From the NCBI GenBank assembly GCA_029204225.1, contig CM055093.1, positions 26,633,566-26,697,565 on the forward strand: a stretch of 64,000 bases of DNA. Reading direction: 5' to 3'. Under the pieces are notes generated by a model, which saw only the letters and a program-made list of their open reading frames with translations, did no database searches and was not told where the DNA came from. The translations under genes and the position numbers were made by a program. Within the stretch, counting starts at the first letter, position 1, and each line of letters opens with the position of its first letter. Of this stretch, positions 1 to 11,576 are shown one piece after another. This DNA comes from Diphasiastrum complanatum. Its lineage: Eukaryota; Streptophyta; Lycopodiopsida; Lycopodiales; Lycopodiaceae.

Positions 1-524
1 TATTTTTTTGGTTGATATTCAGGAATCAGAGCTAAGGCTGAGTAAGCTATTTGTTTCGTTTGCGACTCTGGAGTCTGGCCTCGCCGCCTCTGCTGGCCGC
101 GTGGAATCTGAATTGACCAAAGGATTGCCAATTTGGGATTTGCTTTAATGTCCTCGCTGTGCTTGTTTGAATTTTCTCTGATGTCAGTTTTAGCGAATGT
201 ACATTGCAACGCCGAATTGAAGGCATAACGCATTATAGAGTTTGGACTTTGGTTCAAGGATTATAAATGTGCAAGGCTAACCGCGTGTACGACGCTAAGT
301 GATTAATGTTTACCAATTGCCACCCTACAGGCACGTGCTAGCAAATCAGATCAGCTAGTAACAGGGCCACAGGCTGTCCGCTCAGCACTGCACACTGCCA
401 ACTTTCAGGCTAACGCCCATTCTGTCACATGTGACTGAATCACCCAGAACTTCAAGGAATTTCGCTCGGGCAACGACTTTGCAAGTCTCTCTCCCAGATT
501 CTCGAGTCCTACCGTCTACGTTAC

Positions 525-530
525 TATAAA
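525..530 (+). promoter_or_regulatory. TATA box of the Gly/Ser-rich gene
   Basis: TATAAA lies about 66 bp upstream of the ATG at 596. This is the expected spacing for a short 5' leader starting near 555-560. The transcription start itself is inferred. Confidence 0.55.
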
Positions 531-595
531 GCTCAGCAAGCAAGTGCATGATGATCAACCAATCTGATATCTTTTGATTTACGTAATCAGCAACT

Positions 596-1729
596 ATGGC
601 TCGCACTGCTGCTTTCTTGTGTATTTTTGCTTTGGCTTTATGGGGCCTTGGAGCCCAGGCCCGTGATTTCAAATTCGGTAACCAATTCAGCTACTATGGA
701 GGCGGATCTTCTGCTCCTTCTGGCCCCGTCAGTGGCGGTACTGTGCCTGGTTCCGGAAGTTCTTCTGGATCGACGGGTACTCCAGATTATGGAAGCGGTG
801 GTGGCAGTGGTTCTGGATCAGCCAGTGCTCCAGCCTTCGGAAGTGGTAGTGGTAGCGGGTCCGGATCAACTAGCACTCCAACTTCCGGAAGCCCACCTGG
901 ATCGAGTGGTATCGGGAGTGGTTCTGGATCAACCAGTTCGCCACCTTACGGCAGCGGCAGCGGCAGCGGCAGCGATTCTGGATCCACCAGCTCTCCATCC
1001 TACGGAAGTGGTAGCGGCAGCGGTTCTGGATCAACCAAGGCTCCATCCTACGGAAGTGGTAGCGGCAGCGGTTCTGGATCAACCAGCTCTCCATCCTACG
1101 GAAGTGGTAGCGGCAGCCATTCTGGATCAACCAGCTCTCCATCCTACGGAAGTGGTAGCGGCAGCGGTTCTGGATCAACCAGCTCTCCACCTTACCGTAG
1201 CGGTAGCGGCAGCGCTTCTGGATCAACCGGCTCTCCATCCTACGGAAGCGGTAGCGGCAGTGGTTCTGGATCAACCAGCTCTCCATCCTACGGAAGTGGT
1301 AGCGGAAGTGGTTCTGGATCAACCAGCTCTCCATCCTACGGAAGTGGTAGCGGCAGTGCTTCTGGATCAACCAGCTCTCCACCTTACGGCATTGCACCTG
1401 GATCAAGTGTTGGAGGTGGATCGAGCAGTAGTCCTGTGACTCAAACCCCCACTTATGGAAGCACGGGAGGTGGTCCTGTTTCAGGTTCTGGAACCGGTTC
1501 AACTGGCCAGGGCTCAGGATCGTACGGTTCGGGTTCGGGATCTGACTCAAGTGGCACTGGTTATGGTTCTGGATCGGCTTCTGGCTCTGGCTCGGGAGGC
1601 TCAGTTCCAAATTCATCCACTTCTCCTGCAACCGACACTCCCTCTGGAAGCTCCAGCAGCAACGGTTCTACATCATCTCCCAGCTCATCCGGAAGTGGTA
1701 GTGGAACTTACCCTGGAAGTGGATATTAA
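596..1729 (+). CDS. Secreted Gly/Ser-rich tandem-repeat protein
   Basis: This is an intronless 377-aa reading frame. Residues 1-22 form a typical signal peptide: a short basic start, a hydrophobic core, and a probable cut after AQA before RDFKFG. The mature protein is almost entirely Gly, Ser, Thr, Pro and Tyr. Its central part is a tandem array of 16-residue units of the form YGSGSGSGSGSTSSPS, with degenerate Gly/Ser/Pro sequence on both sides. There are no cysteines after the signal and no catalytic domain. A TATA box at 525 and AATAAA at 1885 frame it as a complete gene. The composition suggests an extracellular structural or cell-wall protein, like plant glycine-rich wall proteins. The Tyr residues could cross-link and the Ser-Pro sites could be glycosylated, but both are inferences. 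No named family is recognised. The +1 and antisense frames stay open through the array only because its period is a multiple of three. Confidence 0.8.
   Translation: MARTAAFLCIFALALWGLGAQARDFKFGNQFSYYGGGSSAPSGPVSGGTVPGSGSSSGSTGTPDYGSGGGSGSGSASAPAFGSGSGSGSGSTSTPTSGSPPGSSGIGSGSGSTSSPPYGSGSGSGSDSGSTSSPSYGSGSGSGSGSTKAPSYGSGSGSGSGSTSSPSYGSGSGSHSGSTSSPSYGSGSGSGSGSTSSPPYRSGSGSASGSTGSPSYGSGSGSGSGSTSSPSYGSGSGSGSGSTSSPSYGSGSGSASGSTSSPPYGIAPGSSVGGGSSSSPVTQTPTYGSTGGGPVSGSGTGSTGQGSGSYGSGSGSDSSGTGYGSGSASGSGSGGSVPNSSTSPATDTPSGSSSSNGSTSSPSSSGSGSGTYPGSGY
947..1384 (+). repeat. In-frame 48-bp minisatellite in the Gly/Ser gene
   Basis: Eight 48-bp units begin with a TAC codon at 1001, 1049, 1097, 1145, 1193, 1241, 1289 and 1337. 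They follow a 54-bp unit that starts at 947. Units differ by a few substitutions, for example SHSGS, SASGS, YRSGS and TKAPS variants. The length is always a multiple of three, so copy number can change without a frameshift. Confidence 0.9.
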
Positions 1730-1884
1730 GATAATGAGGCTGCGCTATCACACTTCACGGACATATCCGCTTGCTGATTGCTTATCATGAATTAAGCATC
1801 TCTTTCTAACTTCTAAAGCAGTTCCTACGTATAGTCTTTGTAATACTTAACCAATTTCCTTAGTGTAAGTGTTTTGATAATTGG

Positions 1885-1890
1885 AATAAA
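1885..1890 (+). terminator. Poly(A) signal of the Gly/Ser-rich gene
   Basis: A canonical AATAAA lies about 156 bp after the stop codon, followed by GT-rich sequence. Confidence 0.5.
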
Positions 1891-1899
1891 GGTATGAGC

Positions 1900-3690
1900 T
1901 TGTTGTGTATTTTGTGGTTGTTGAATCAGTGCATTGATCCGCATCTGGAAGTCTGCAATGCGTAGTCTTGCTTATGGTTGTCGTGCAGTCGATTTAATAT
2001 TCTGGATGGTGGTCGTTCTTGTCAAATGGCCAAAATCTATATGTTAATTTTGTGAATTTTACTTGCCATTTTGTCCTATAAGATTCCTTGCATTTGTGAA
2101 TTCTCTGACAGAGCTTGAAAATTTTCCATTCCTAGTTTCTAAATTATTTCACTCTGTATACCTGTGCCTTGCTTTGTCGAATTACTTACTACTGACGATC
2201 CATCGTCTAGAATTGTCAACTAAATGCATATCGTAGTTCATCGCTCCAGATTGAGAGCACAGACTTATTTAATAAGGTTGTTTTGAAAGCTCTCTGAACC
2301 ATTTTATCCCATGAAAATCACCATTCCAGCTATTGTAGATATTCTGAATTGCTACACTATGAACCATAGTTGCCAGTATGGAAGCAGTATTCTTTCAAAA
2401 AAAAATGCATTGAATACACGGGAATATAAGAGAACAAAGCCGCAACCGTATAATGGTTGCCTCGAACTGTAGCACACTAAAATTGAAATACTACAGAGGC
2501 GATACATTGTATATATAAGAGCGCTAGCTACGACGAGCTATGATCCACAACTACTCAAGAAACTGGTACTCCCTATCAAGAACTACTTGTTTGTCCTAGC
2601 TACGGAAAGAAAATACTTCAGTATCAAGAGCTTGTATGATGCTTTATCAATTGACTAAGTACATACAGTCTTCAGTTTAACGGCCTGCTGGTCCCGCTAG
2701 CAATCACAGGGATAAAGAAAAGGAGGAGGGGAGGCGGATGACGTTGCAAACATGCACTCCCAACACTTCCTCTCGACACTTTGTCTTTCCATTGTTATAC
2801 CCATCAAATTTTGCACCGTCTCATAAATTTTACTCCCAAGCACCGGCTTTGCCATTCTATTGGTTCACCATGTCCTCATTAGGACAATATATAGATAAGA
2901 TGTATTGTTCCACCTCCTTGGAGTTCTTCTGCATTTTACTATATTTGGGTCTGTGTATCGGTTTTTACAACTAATGCTGACAAAATCCTAGATTTTATAG
3001 AACATAACCTCAAATCCTACAATTATCAAAAGATAGTCTAAAAGATCCTATTAAAAAATATTCTGCAAGATACAAAACTATGAAAAATATTTGCTTGTCA
3101 TTTAATTTCCTGCACTAATTTTTTCTCGTCTTCCAATAGAAAAAACAAGATATCAAATAAAGGCTTACCATTGAGCTAATCTTCAAACTCACCATTAAAC
3201 TATCATTCAAACTTACCATTAAATAATAATATTAAACTAAAAACATTTGATTGAATGTGACTATTTTTGAACATTTATCAACTCAAAATACACAAGTATT
3301 GAAGCAATAAGTGTGAAGGTTGGAGCATCATATAGAAAATTTATATTTCCTTGAATGTCACTATTTTGAGCACTTATGCCAAATACATATGGAAGCACCA
3401 ACAATGCAAAGATTAGTGGTAACTATAGAGCGTATGTCGTCTCTATCAGATATCCATAATAAATATCATGAACACTTCTTTAATGTCTCTTTGAATTACC
3501 ATTGAACTTAATCCGCACAACTACTAGTCTAGAGTCTTTGACTTAATCTATCATTTGTAACACGAGTCTCAAGGTGCCCTTGCAATGTGTACAGAGTGTA
3601 GAAAACCCAAATATTGATGTTGCTGTTCCACCTCCACAACCGTTGTACATCCCAAATGTAGCTGGAACTTGGAAACAATAAAAACTTGTC
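1900..3690. other. Intergenic, A+T-rich, no gene recognised
   Basis: Only short random open frames are present, the longest 78 codons at 2738-2974. They show no recognisable motif or coding-like composition. Confidence 0.4.
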
Positions 3691-3693
3691 AGC

Positions 3694-4424
3694 TTACTGT
3701 TTGCTAATCCTGCAGCAGCTACAGATCATTTTCATTTGACTCCACCATCCCGCAGCCTTTGCCACATACTTCACCAATACTGGACCTTCTGTAGTGCTTT
3801 TGAGATTGAATGCGTTAGAAGTTTGAGAAACGGTCCAAACGGTACCGAAAAATGTGGGTTGCTGTTGCCAAAAACCTTTCTGTGTAAATTCAGTTGCCTG
3901 TGGCCTGTACATGTGCTTCATGTCAATGAGTAGATTCTTTATGTTACTAATCTCAACATAGAACCAAGACACAATTTTGAATTGATATATATATATTGCT
4001 GAATAGAGTGAACTTTTACATACAAAACATGACACCTGTTTTTGAGAATAAGAATGAAAGCATAACAATTGTATAGTTGCCTTATTCGAGCTTCTAAAGC
4101 TTGCAAGAAAGTTCTTAAATGTTGTTGAAAATTTAGCCAGCCAAGAAAGTGCATATTCAGTACAAACCCCATGATGTAAACATTTCTCGAAGCTTATGAT
4201 CAAAGCTTTTCTAAAAACCTGTGACACTCTTGTTCTTCATCAACATCATAACACATGCTATTGAGGATAGAAATGACAGCCAAAAACATAGACATAACAC
4301 TTAGTGATGCTGCTGCCACCATTCTCATCCCCTCACCCACTGAGTAAAACCACCGGTCTTGCGGCTTCTGCACCAAGGATGCCAGCTTGAGGAGCTTCAA
4401 CGACACTACTTTTCCATGACCCAC
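3694..4424 (-). other. Unrecognised minus-strand open stretch
   Basis: Two overlapping minus-strand frames cover this stretch: 177 codons from 4227 down to 3694, and 74 codons from 4424 down to 4200. Neither shows a motif I know. The stretch lies just downstream (in minus orientation) of a PPR relic and may be more decayed sequence of that locus. It could equally be chance. Confidence 0.15.
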
Positions 4425-4583
4425 ATTGCCATTTCATCTACCAACATTGTTGCCTATCCACTGTCAAAGCAAGAACACGTCTTTCCTTCTCTTTAACAAG
4501 TCTACTGCTGCTGCAAAAGGCCCATACAACTCTCTGCTCTCTGCTCTCAAGCTACAAACTGGTGAAGTTCTCTATTGCGGGAT

Positions 4584-4806
4584 CTAATCTTTGCTTTTGT
4601 TGTGTTGCATTTTGTGAAATAAATTGATAGCCTCCTCACCCGATGAAAACACGTTGTGTTTGGGCATCGTGTCAAACACTTTGCGTGCATCCAACATTCA
4701 ACACACTATCACACTTTGCGTACATGTCAACAAGGGTGTTTTCTACAAAAATGTCCGAATCCATTCCGTATATTTTCAACAAATTTCAAAACATCGTAGA
4801 AATGTC
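4584..4806 (-). pseudogene. PPR-protein relic
   Basis: Reading the minus strand, one frame gives SDIFVENTLVDMYAKCDSVL. After a stop and a shift of frame, another gives KVFDTMPKHNVFSSGEEAINLF. Both match the conserved core of plant PLS-type pentatricopeptide repeats (the LVDMYAKCG and KVFDxMPxxNVxSW signatures), in the correct order and spacing. The WN dipeptide normally found after VFSW is lost. A stop and at least one frameshift break the unit. Intact PPR proteins bind organellar RNA. This is a short dead fragment, and its flanks up to about 5170 could not be assigned. Confidence 0.6.
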
Positions 4807-4814
4807 ATCACTTA

Positions 4815-5401
4815 AATCTAATACCGTTACCTAGCTATACACCAGGCTATCTAACATTGCCTCAAAGGCAGACGCACTGATAGTGTCGCCATTCCTATAA
4901 ACATATCTTAAATTACTAAGTAGCAAATCTACATCTAAGAGCAAATGAAATCTCTGTGGATATGCGCCAATCATGCTCTCTTCACGGATCAAATAACAAA
5001 TATACAACTCTAACAACCAAATGGCTGTGTTGGAAAAGATATGCTCTGTCCCCAAGCAACTCCCTAAACTCCACAGAAAATCGATGATGATTCGCCATCA
5101 AGTTCACCATCTGCACAAACACACAGGTGGCCAACTTGTAGAGAATTTTGAATGCAAGAGTTTTTAAAAATTTGACAACCCAAATAAAATGAGGGGGGAT
5201 GTTATAGATAGTTTTGTTGTTGAAAGAGCATGAGACGGATGGGTACTGTGACGTTGTTGTAGATTTCAGTAACTTAAGAAAAAAAACTTGGGCATTTCAT
5301 TGCTAAATGCAGATTTTCTCTTGGTGGACAGTTAGCACTCCGTCTCAGGGGTGCTAAATTGCCCCCTGAGATACCTTTCTAACTGTGGGTACGATTTGTG
5401 G

Positions 5402-5441
<40 letters not shown>

Positions 5442-5580
5442 GAGCTCTATTATGCAGTTACTACGTTATTTTCCTACCTTTCAATACTTTATGGAAGGAA
5501 TTTACCTGTATGGTACGAAATCTATTTAATTGCCTTACCTTGCTAAGACTTATGAAAATGGCCTAATTTCTGAGAAAATC
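4815..5580. other. Intergenic with a (CT)n microsatellite
   Basis: A minus-strand frame of 74 codons (5055-4831) precedes the PPR relic and may be its decayed upstream part, but no motif is visible. A (TC)n run occupies about 5404-5439. Nothing else is recognised. Confidence 0.3.
5404..5439. repeat. (TC)n microsatellite
   Basis: About 18 uninterrupted TC units. Confidence 0.9.
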
Positions 5581-5605
5581 AAATCTAAAGCTCACTTTTG
5601 ATTAG

Positions 5606-5617
5606 GCTCTGATACCA
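5606..5617 (-). promoter_or_regulatory. Orphan retrotransposon primer-binding site (minus)
   Basis: GCTCTGATACCA is the reverse complement of TGGTATCAGAGC, the tRNA-iMet PBS used by many plant LTR elements. It suggests a remnant of a minus-oriented element. No LTR or gag could be recognised beside it, so this is only a relic marker. Confidence 0.45.
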
Positions 5618-6429
5618 TGACAAAATTTTACAGAAAAATGAATTCCAATCAATCCTAAAAGTGATGGAGGATGCACAAATCAAAGATCTAGATCCAAACT
5701 ATGAGCTAGAATCAAGACTAGTTACCAAAACTAGCTAATTTGACATTTAACTCCACAATGGCCACATAGATTTGAGCAAATACATAAAATTAAAGTGCGG
5801 CAAGCTTCTCAGACCTGTAATCAACATCAATACCTTCCAAAGCAAGTAACTAATGCATAAAATCTCTCACATCCAATAGCTATAACTCGCCACCCAAAGA
5901 CAATGTTGATAGAAGTGGAAAAACTTGATTTTTTTCATATTTGGATGGAGATCCCATCATACATTTATACATTTCAAGCTTGAATCTGAACATTTTAGGG
6001 CATCTCTGTACTTATCATAACCTAACCCTAACATCTAACCTATAGGTCATTGGATCCACCCTAATATGGGGTCAAGATCTCAAGATCCAAAAACAATGTA
6101 AAACATGCTATTTTTAGTTCCTAGAATTTTTCTAGCTTATCTAAGCACACTTTGGCCTCATTTCAAAGATGCTATCACAATGTAATATGAGGAATGAGGT
6201 CTTGGGAAATCATCCTATGCTAGAGTGGCTGCTTTATTGTAGAGCACCTAGATATGGGCGACTATTTCATTGATTTTGTATGTGAATTTTTTAGTAATCA
6301 AATCTATATTCTATAGTTTTAACGTCATTACTTTTGTGTGATTACTTTCATTCAAATGAGTTTTTGTCAAACACATGTTCCTTATTTGATCTATGCACAA
6401 GATATATAAAAAAAATTATGCTAATTTGT

Positions 6430-7800
6430 GTGGACCAATGAGAATTATGTCTCATGGTGGATTATACTACTTTATGGCATTCACAAATGACAAATCGAGG
6501 AATTCATAAATCTATTTTCTTAAAACCAAAAAAAATAAAAAAAAGTCAGAAGCATTCACACACTTCAAATATTTCGAGGCAATTGCTGAAAATCAGGTCA
6601 ACGCTCAGATCAAGATTTTTAGATCTGATAGTGGCGATGAATATAAATCAAATGAGTTCAATGACTTCTATAGACAACATGCTACAAGATGTCAATCTAC
6701 TCAGTCTTATACACCTCAATATAATAGGTTGGTGGAACACAAAAATGGGACCATAATGGAAAGTGCTCTCAATCACATGAGTTTGTTGTATTCTTACTGA
6801 ACTGAACCATGCAACACTGCCATTTTCTTACATAATAGAAGCTCGCCAACTATTGTCCCTAATGTGAGGCTTGAGGAAGCCTACTCGGTAATTGAACCAA
6901 AGGTGTCAAATCTTCAAGTATTTGGCTATAGGGCATACGTGCACATACTCAATGAAATCAAAGGAAAAATTGGACATGAAGTCTATCAAATGTATTTTTT
7001 TTTTGGGTTTGTTGAAAAAGTTAAGGCATACAAATGCTATGATCTCAAGGAAAGAGTGCACTACATCAATAGATATGTAATCTTTGATGAGCTGCATAAG
7101 TATGATGATGAAAGTGGGGAGTGTTGCTTGTCATTGGATGATAAGATAACTTGGTTGTAAGATCTTAATGATCCAATAATGTGTCCGGGGTATTTCTAAT
7201 CTCAGTACTATCATGAGGGAAATTTTTGACTTAAGCGGAGTTGTCTTGAGCCTTATATTTCTTTTTACTCCTAAAAAATAGATAACTTAGACTTTAAAAA
7301 CACATTTTTTCAGCAAAATTTTGAGGTCAACAAAGAAAAAAGACCACACATGATGGAGAAAGTTGAGATGAAGCAAGATCGATATCTTGTTTTACCATAG
7401 TCAAGGATATTGTTATAGGTGATAAGAGGAAGGGGATGTAGGATGGGATAAGTACTGTCTTGGGATCACATAACCTACTCACAAAGAACTCAAATGGGAT
7501 AAACAACTCACAAATGACATGGAGACAGATTCACCTAAATCCATCGAGGAGAGAAAAATACGAAAACTACATAAGCTCTTGATACATTTCAAATTAAGTA
7601 TGCACGAATGTCCAACATTATATAAAATAGTGAGCCATCTACTTCCAAGGAAGAAAATGATAGCGGAATATGGCCTAAGTCAATGGAAGAGCAGATGGAC
7701 TCATTTGACAAACATAAAACTTGGAATTTTTGTGGATTTTCCACGAAACAAGAACCCAATTGGGAATAAATGGGTCTTTAAAACCAAATGTCAACATGGG
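6430..7800 (+). pseudogene. Copia integrase to RT-start relic
   Basis: Switching frames on + gives a copia integrase core. In order there are a GPM...GGLYYFMAFT segment, FRSDSGDEYKSNEF (the second catalytic Asp), and LVEHKNGTIMESALNH (the catalytic Glu). Then follows the IN C-terminal signature LQVFGYRAYVHILNE...VYQMYFFFGFVEKVKAYKCYD. After a broken linker, 7519-7800 carries the typical pre-RT segment ending IGNKWVFKTK. Many stops and frameshifts are present. No LTRs were found and the RT core is missing. Confidence 0.65.
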
Positions 7801-8053
7801 CTATGTGTTGGATTTCAATGCTCAGCCTCAAATCCACTCAATAATGAGCATCCTGAAAGTTGTATATACTTATACAAAAACCAAAAAAAAGAAGGATTTT
7901 TCAACCCTGGATCGGTTCAGATCGAGGCGATTTTTATCTGGGCCAGTTCGACCCTGGATTGCGGGCCTAATTTTTCCAAATAGGAAAAAATCCAACCCTA
8001 TGTATATTTTTTGGCCCAGTGTACATTTTTCAACCCATTGTAAAATTTGATAT

Positions 8054-8474
8054 TGTCGGCCCACAACACAACGTTGACAGTCCACCTACTTCTGTACATA
8101 CATTTACGGTCATAAAATGGTTGTAATAAATGTAGCAGATAGCATTCGATGCTAATAAGATATACATATTTGTAGTATATCAATCAACCATGAATAGACT
8201 GATAATTAAGCAAAAAGTGTTCACCCTCAACTCTAATTAAAGTTTTTGTAGCCAGCATTATCACACTCAACGATCAAGCCGAAGTTATCACTTCAAGCCA
8301 TTGTACTCATTGTTGATATTAATCAGAGTGCAATTTTTCTCACTACTATATCGTTCCATTTGCGCTTTGTGCGAATTCATTCATTTGAACCATTTGCTAC
8401 TAACTGGACGCTTCTGATCCTTCATCCACCACAACTCACTCAAGCTTTCGCTCATAATCTACTGGTTTTCGACA
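8054..8474 (+). repeat. Copia 5' LTR
   Basis: The segment starts TGTCGG and ends TTCGACA (TGTCG/CGACA terminal inverted repeats). It is followed at once by a perfect tRNA-iMet PBS at 8475-8486. The start is inferred from the terminal symmetry, as no second LTR copy is present. Confidence 0.5.
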
Positions 8475-8486
8475 TGGTATCAGAGC
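8475..8486 (+). promoter_or_regulatory. Primer-binding site, with a second copy downstream
   Basis: TGGTATCAGAGC abuts the LTR end. An identical 12-mer occurs again at 8557-8568 in the leader. Confidence 0.7.
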
Positions 8487-8668
8487 ATCTGTTTCTATCA
8501 CAGCTCTACTAATCCGATATCAGTCAATCATTTTTTATAACCCACATTTTACGACTTGGTATCAGAGCGGGCAGTTCAATAATTAGCATTTCTATTGCGG
8601 ATTATCAGTCTTGTTTCTACCAAGACATTGTTCTAGCAAGCGCGTAGCCAACAGTATTCCGAAATCAT

Positions 8669-9850
8669 TATGGTGATAACTACCATCTCTAGAAGTTCAA
8701 AATGAAGGTCATACTACTAGCTAAAGAATTGTGGCACATAACTTAAACCAGAAGGTGATGCAGCCATTATCACCAAATGGAGACTGAGAGATAGCAAGGC
8801 ATTTGCCGTGATCACTCTCAACAAAAAGACACCCAAATCAGTCACATATGTGCTGCTCAGACTGCTAAGGATGCATGGGACATCATAACAACCCTCTACT
8901 ATCAAGGACGTCACCTCCAAATACATTTGAGGAAGAAATTCTTCACCCTGAGAATGTCTGAAGTAGATAGTGTTTCGAGTCATCCCAACACTTTCAAAAA
9001 CCTTATGGAGAAGATGACTACAACTGGCTTAGTCATAGAAGATTCTGATGCTGTTATGACTCTATTATCGAGTCTACTTGAAACCTATGAAAATTGGGTC
9101 ATGGCGATTTCGACCCAGGAGCATCTCACTCTATCAAGAGTAATTTCTATGCCTCTACAAGAGGATATCAGAAGAACTGCATCCTCCTCAGGCTCAAGAT
9201 CGGATCCTCAAGGTCTGTATTAAAAAAGAAATCAGAAGTTCATATCCAAGAGATTTACACTGTCAAGTTATTCTGACAAGAAGGAGACTGGGCTAAATTT
9301 TGGATCAAATTCTGGTTCTTCATCATTCCAGCCAATGTAGAAACTATTCTACAAATACAGTAAGAGGACTAGGCATGAAATAAAGGACTGTAGAACTCTA
9401 AAATACAACAATGAAAAGAAGAAGCAGTTCAAACAACAAGCACATATTGCTACAACCAGTCACTCAATCTAGCAACAAGAGGAAGATGAAGCAACCTTCA
9501 TGACCAGGGTCAGAGAAAGCAGGATATTGATTCCTGGTATCTAGACTCTGGAGCAACTCAACATATGACTCACCATCAGACTGATTCAAATATTACAAGT
9601 CATTCACCCACTCTCGAGTTGTGCAACTTGGAGACAACTCCTCTCATTCTATCAAGGGTGAAGGAACATTCAAAGTCGAATTTCAGAAAGGTGAAGTCAA
9701 GTTGTTGTCCAACGTTCTCCACATTCCAAATCTGATTGGGGTCTTGCTCTCTGTTAGCAGAATCACTGAGGGTCAATTTCGATACAAACGGCTGCACAAG
9801 TCTTGACAAGTCTCGAAAAGTTCTAGCTTTTGGAAGAAGAAGTTCAATAA
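8669..9850 (+). pseudogene. Copia gag and protease relic
   Basis: The gag resembles the UBN2 type: a degraded start like KMKVILLAKELW, then an open frame at 8927-9223 (HPNTFKNLMEKMTTTGLVIEDSDAVMTLLSSL...NWVMAIS). A broken zinc-knuckle and lysine-rich area spans 9340-9450. A protease-type WYLDSGATQHMT (D-S-G-A active site) lies near 9533-9570, and 9621-9806 holds the LSNVLHIPNL...LLSVSRI segment of the GAG-pre-integrase region. Stops and frame changes break it throughout. It ends near 9850 without integrase, RT or a 3' LTR. The gag resembles that at 55.0-55.7 kb, so the two belong to related families. Confidence 0.65.
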
Positions 9851-9899
9851 ACTTGAGACTTTGAATTAATATCCAATGCTTTCACATGGCACTTCAATT

Positions 9900-10200
9900 T
9901 GTGTTGAATTTTGTTTCTCACTCAAAGGGGAATTCACATTTGTTTGTAGAAGCAAATAGATTAATATTCTCCTTAAGCTTCTTCTGAATGACATCATCCA
10001 CAAGTATCTTACAATCTTTGATAAGATGATCGAGCTTCTTATAATAGAAGAAAACTCGCTCTTGTTGTTTGCCCTTGGTCCACTTCTTTAGGTGAGAATT
10101 AGTGATCAATGCAATTTAAATGCCAGTGTAATCACAGATTCCACTTGCTTCTTCTTGTGAGTTTCTTCTTGAGCTAATTCCACATTTGCATCTGCCATAG
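9900..10200 (-). pseudogene. Copia gag C-terminus relic
   Basis: The minus strand reads MADANVELAQEETHKKKQ and then, in a second frame, KGKQQERVFFYYKKLDHLIKDCK. The latter matches a retrotransposon CCHC knuckle (CFYCxKxGHxxxDC) with its first two cysteines mutated. It is opposite in orientation to the neighbouring 8.05-9.85 kb element, so it is a different insertion. Confidence 0.5.
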
Positions 10201-10597
10201 TCATGCTTGTTTTCCTCATCATTGCTGGTCCAGAGAAAGCCTATAACAAGCTTTCCTTTCCACAACAAACTTGTCAACTTATTAGATCCAAAGTTCGCCA
10301 GTCTCCTCGTGTGAGTATGGCTAGGTCACCTTGGATTTGCCCCCGTTTTGATCAACTTTCATTCAGAATTTGCCCCAAGAGAGAGGTGTGTGTGATAGTT
10401 CCCCTCCACTTATAAAATCAGCTGATTGGACTTAGAGTAGAGTTCTTCGAACAAAAAGCCTTTCCAACACTTTGCTTCCCATCTGCTAGGATTATGGCTC
10501 GATCCAACTTGTTGCCACTCTCTGAAGAGGATCCTAGTCTTTCCCCTTTGAGGAAAAACCCAACTGATACTGGATATCACCCATGCTCAGTGAGTTT

Positions 10598-10882
10598 TTA
10601 GTTCCGAAGGTGGCCGTCCCAAAATGAAGACCAACTGCTCCATAGAAGATCTCCCCTGAAATTGCCCTTTCCAACTTTTGACTTCCTGCTTGCGTCTGGT
10701 GGGCGTTGTCGCAAATGAAACCAACCCAAGAAACAGGCTAGCCATCCATCCTTTGCAAACATTGAGTCGTTTCGTTGCCGTTCACGTGCAAGTACTTGAA
10801 CTGCAAATCCGCCCCACAGATTCTGTAGTCCTCTTTGTTTGATGGTATCAGCCTTCAAAAGAAAGGTTCCTTCTCGAGCCAT
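10598..10882 (-). other. Unrecognised 94-codon minus frame beside the gypsy leader
   Basis: The frame starts MAREGTFLL at 10882, next to the leader of the minus-oriented gypsy element at 10.9-12.8 kb. In position it could be a gag start, but no gag motif is visible. It may be chance. Confidence 0.15.
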
Positions 10883-10939
10883 CAGCTCCTTGTATCACAA
10901 GCAATCATGCAAACTAGGCAAAGCACGAGTACTAAGACT

Positions 10940-11562
10940 CACCACGAATACATACAAGTAAGACACTCAGGCAGGTTTACTAACAAGTAACAAAGACAAG
11001 GTCCCCCTTTGAGATGGTCCTGCCAACGGACCTTTGCTTGGCCGCGCCCATACAAATCGATCACAGAATCAGCCCACATAGGACACCTCTCCAACTATCC
11101 GTGCTTTCACCATTAAGTAGCACATTGCCTCAGTCACGCCCCACCACTTTTTGGTCGATAGCCCTTATAGCTAAACGATCGGCAGCTATCCCGCACCGGC
11201 AGCTAACCACCCGTGCTTTACACCCGAATTCGAGCAGCATCTCTGTATCAATGGTTAACCCGTACAGTTCGAATATGTCGCCCCGCACCCCACAAGGTAC
11301 AGACCATGCTTTCACCTACCTAGGCAGCACTTTGCCTCATCCGTCCTACGTGCAGACAGCGCCAGGCCCGAACCGCGAGAACTGACCGTGCTTACACCTC
11401 GAGGGCAGCACTTTGACTCATCGAGTCCCCCGTTCTGCCGACCACCCCGACCGTGGACGCACCCGTGCTTACACTGTGGGCAGCACCTTGCACAACAGTT
11501 GTCTTGATGAACTCCAAACAGTGGCCATTTCCGTGAGATCCGCATAGCTGACCGGCCAGTCG
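10940..11562 (-). mobile_element. Gypsy (chromovirus-like) 5' leader
   Basis: The minus strand of about 10995-11562 matches the + strand of 33260-33830, the leader of element C. For example, both carry a tgggcgcggc...caaaggtcc block and both carry runs with CACGG...GTGAAAGCACGG. A perfect minus-strand PBS sits at 11563-11574. Downstream gag and pol of this copy are not recognisable. Confidence 0.6.
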
Positions 11563-11574
11563 GCTCTGATACCA
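11563..11574 (-). promoter_or_regulatory. Primer-binding site of the minus-strand gypsy element
   Basis: GCTCTGATACCA on + equals TGGTATCAGAGC on minus. It lies two nucleotides (TG) inside the LTR end at 11577, the same geometry as in element C. Confidence 0.7.
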
Positions 11575-11576
11575 CA

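Noticed and set aside
627-1631. Long open frames overlapping the Gly/Ser gene on the +3 frame and on minus
   Set aside because: The 48-bp period keeps all frames open once one is. They lack signal peptides and a family match, and would need independent promoters.
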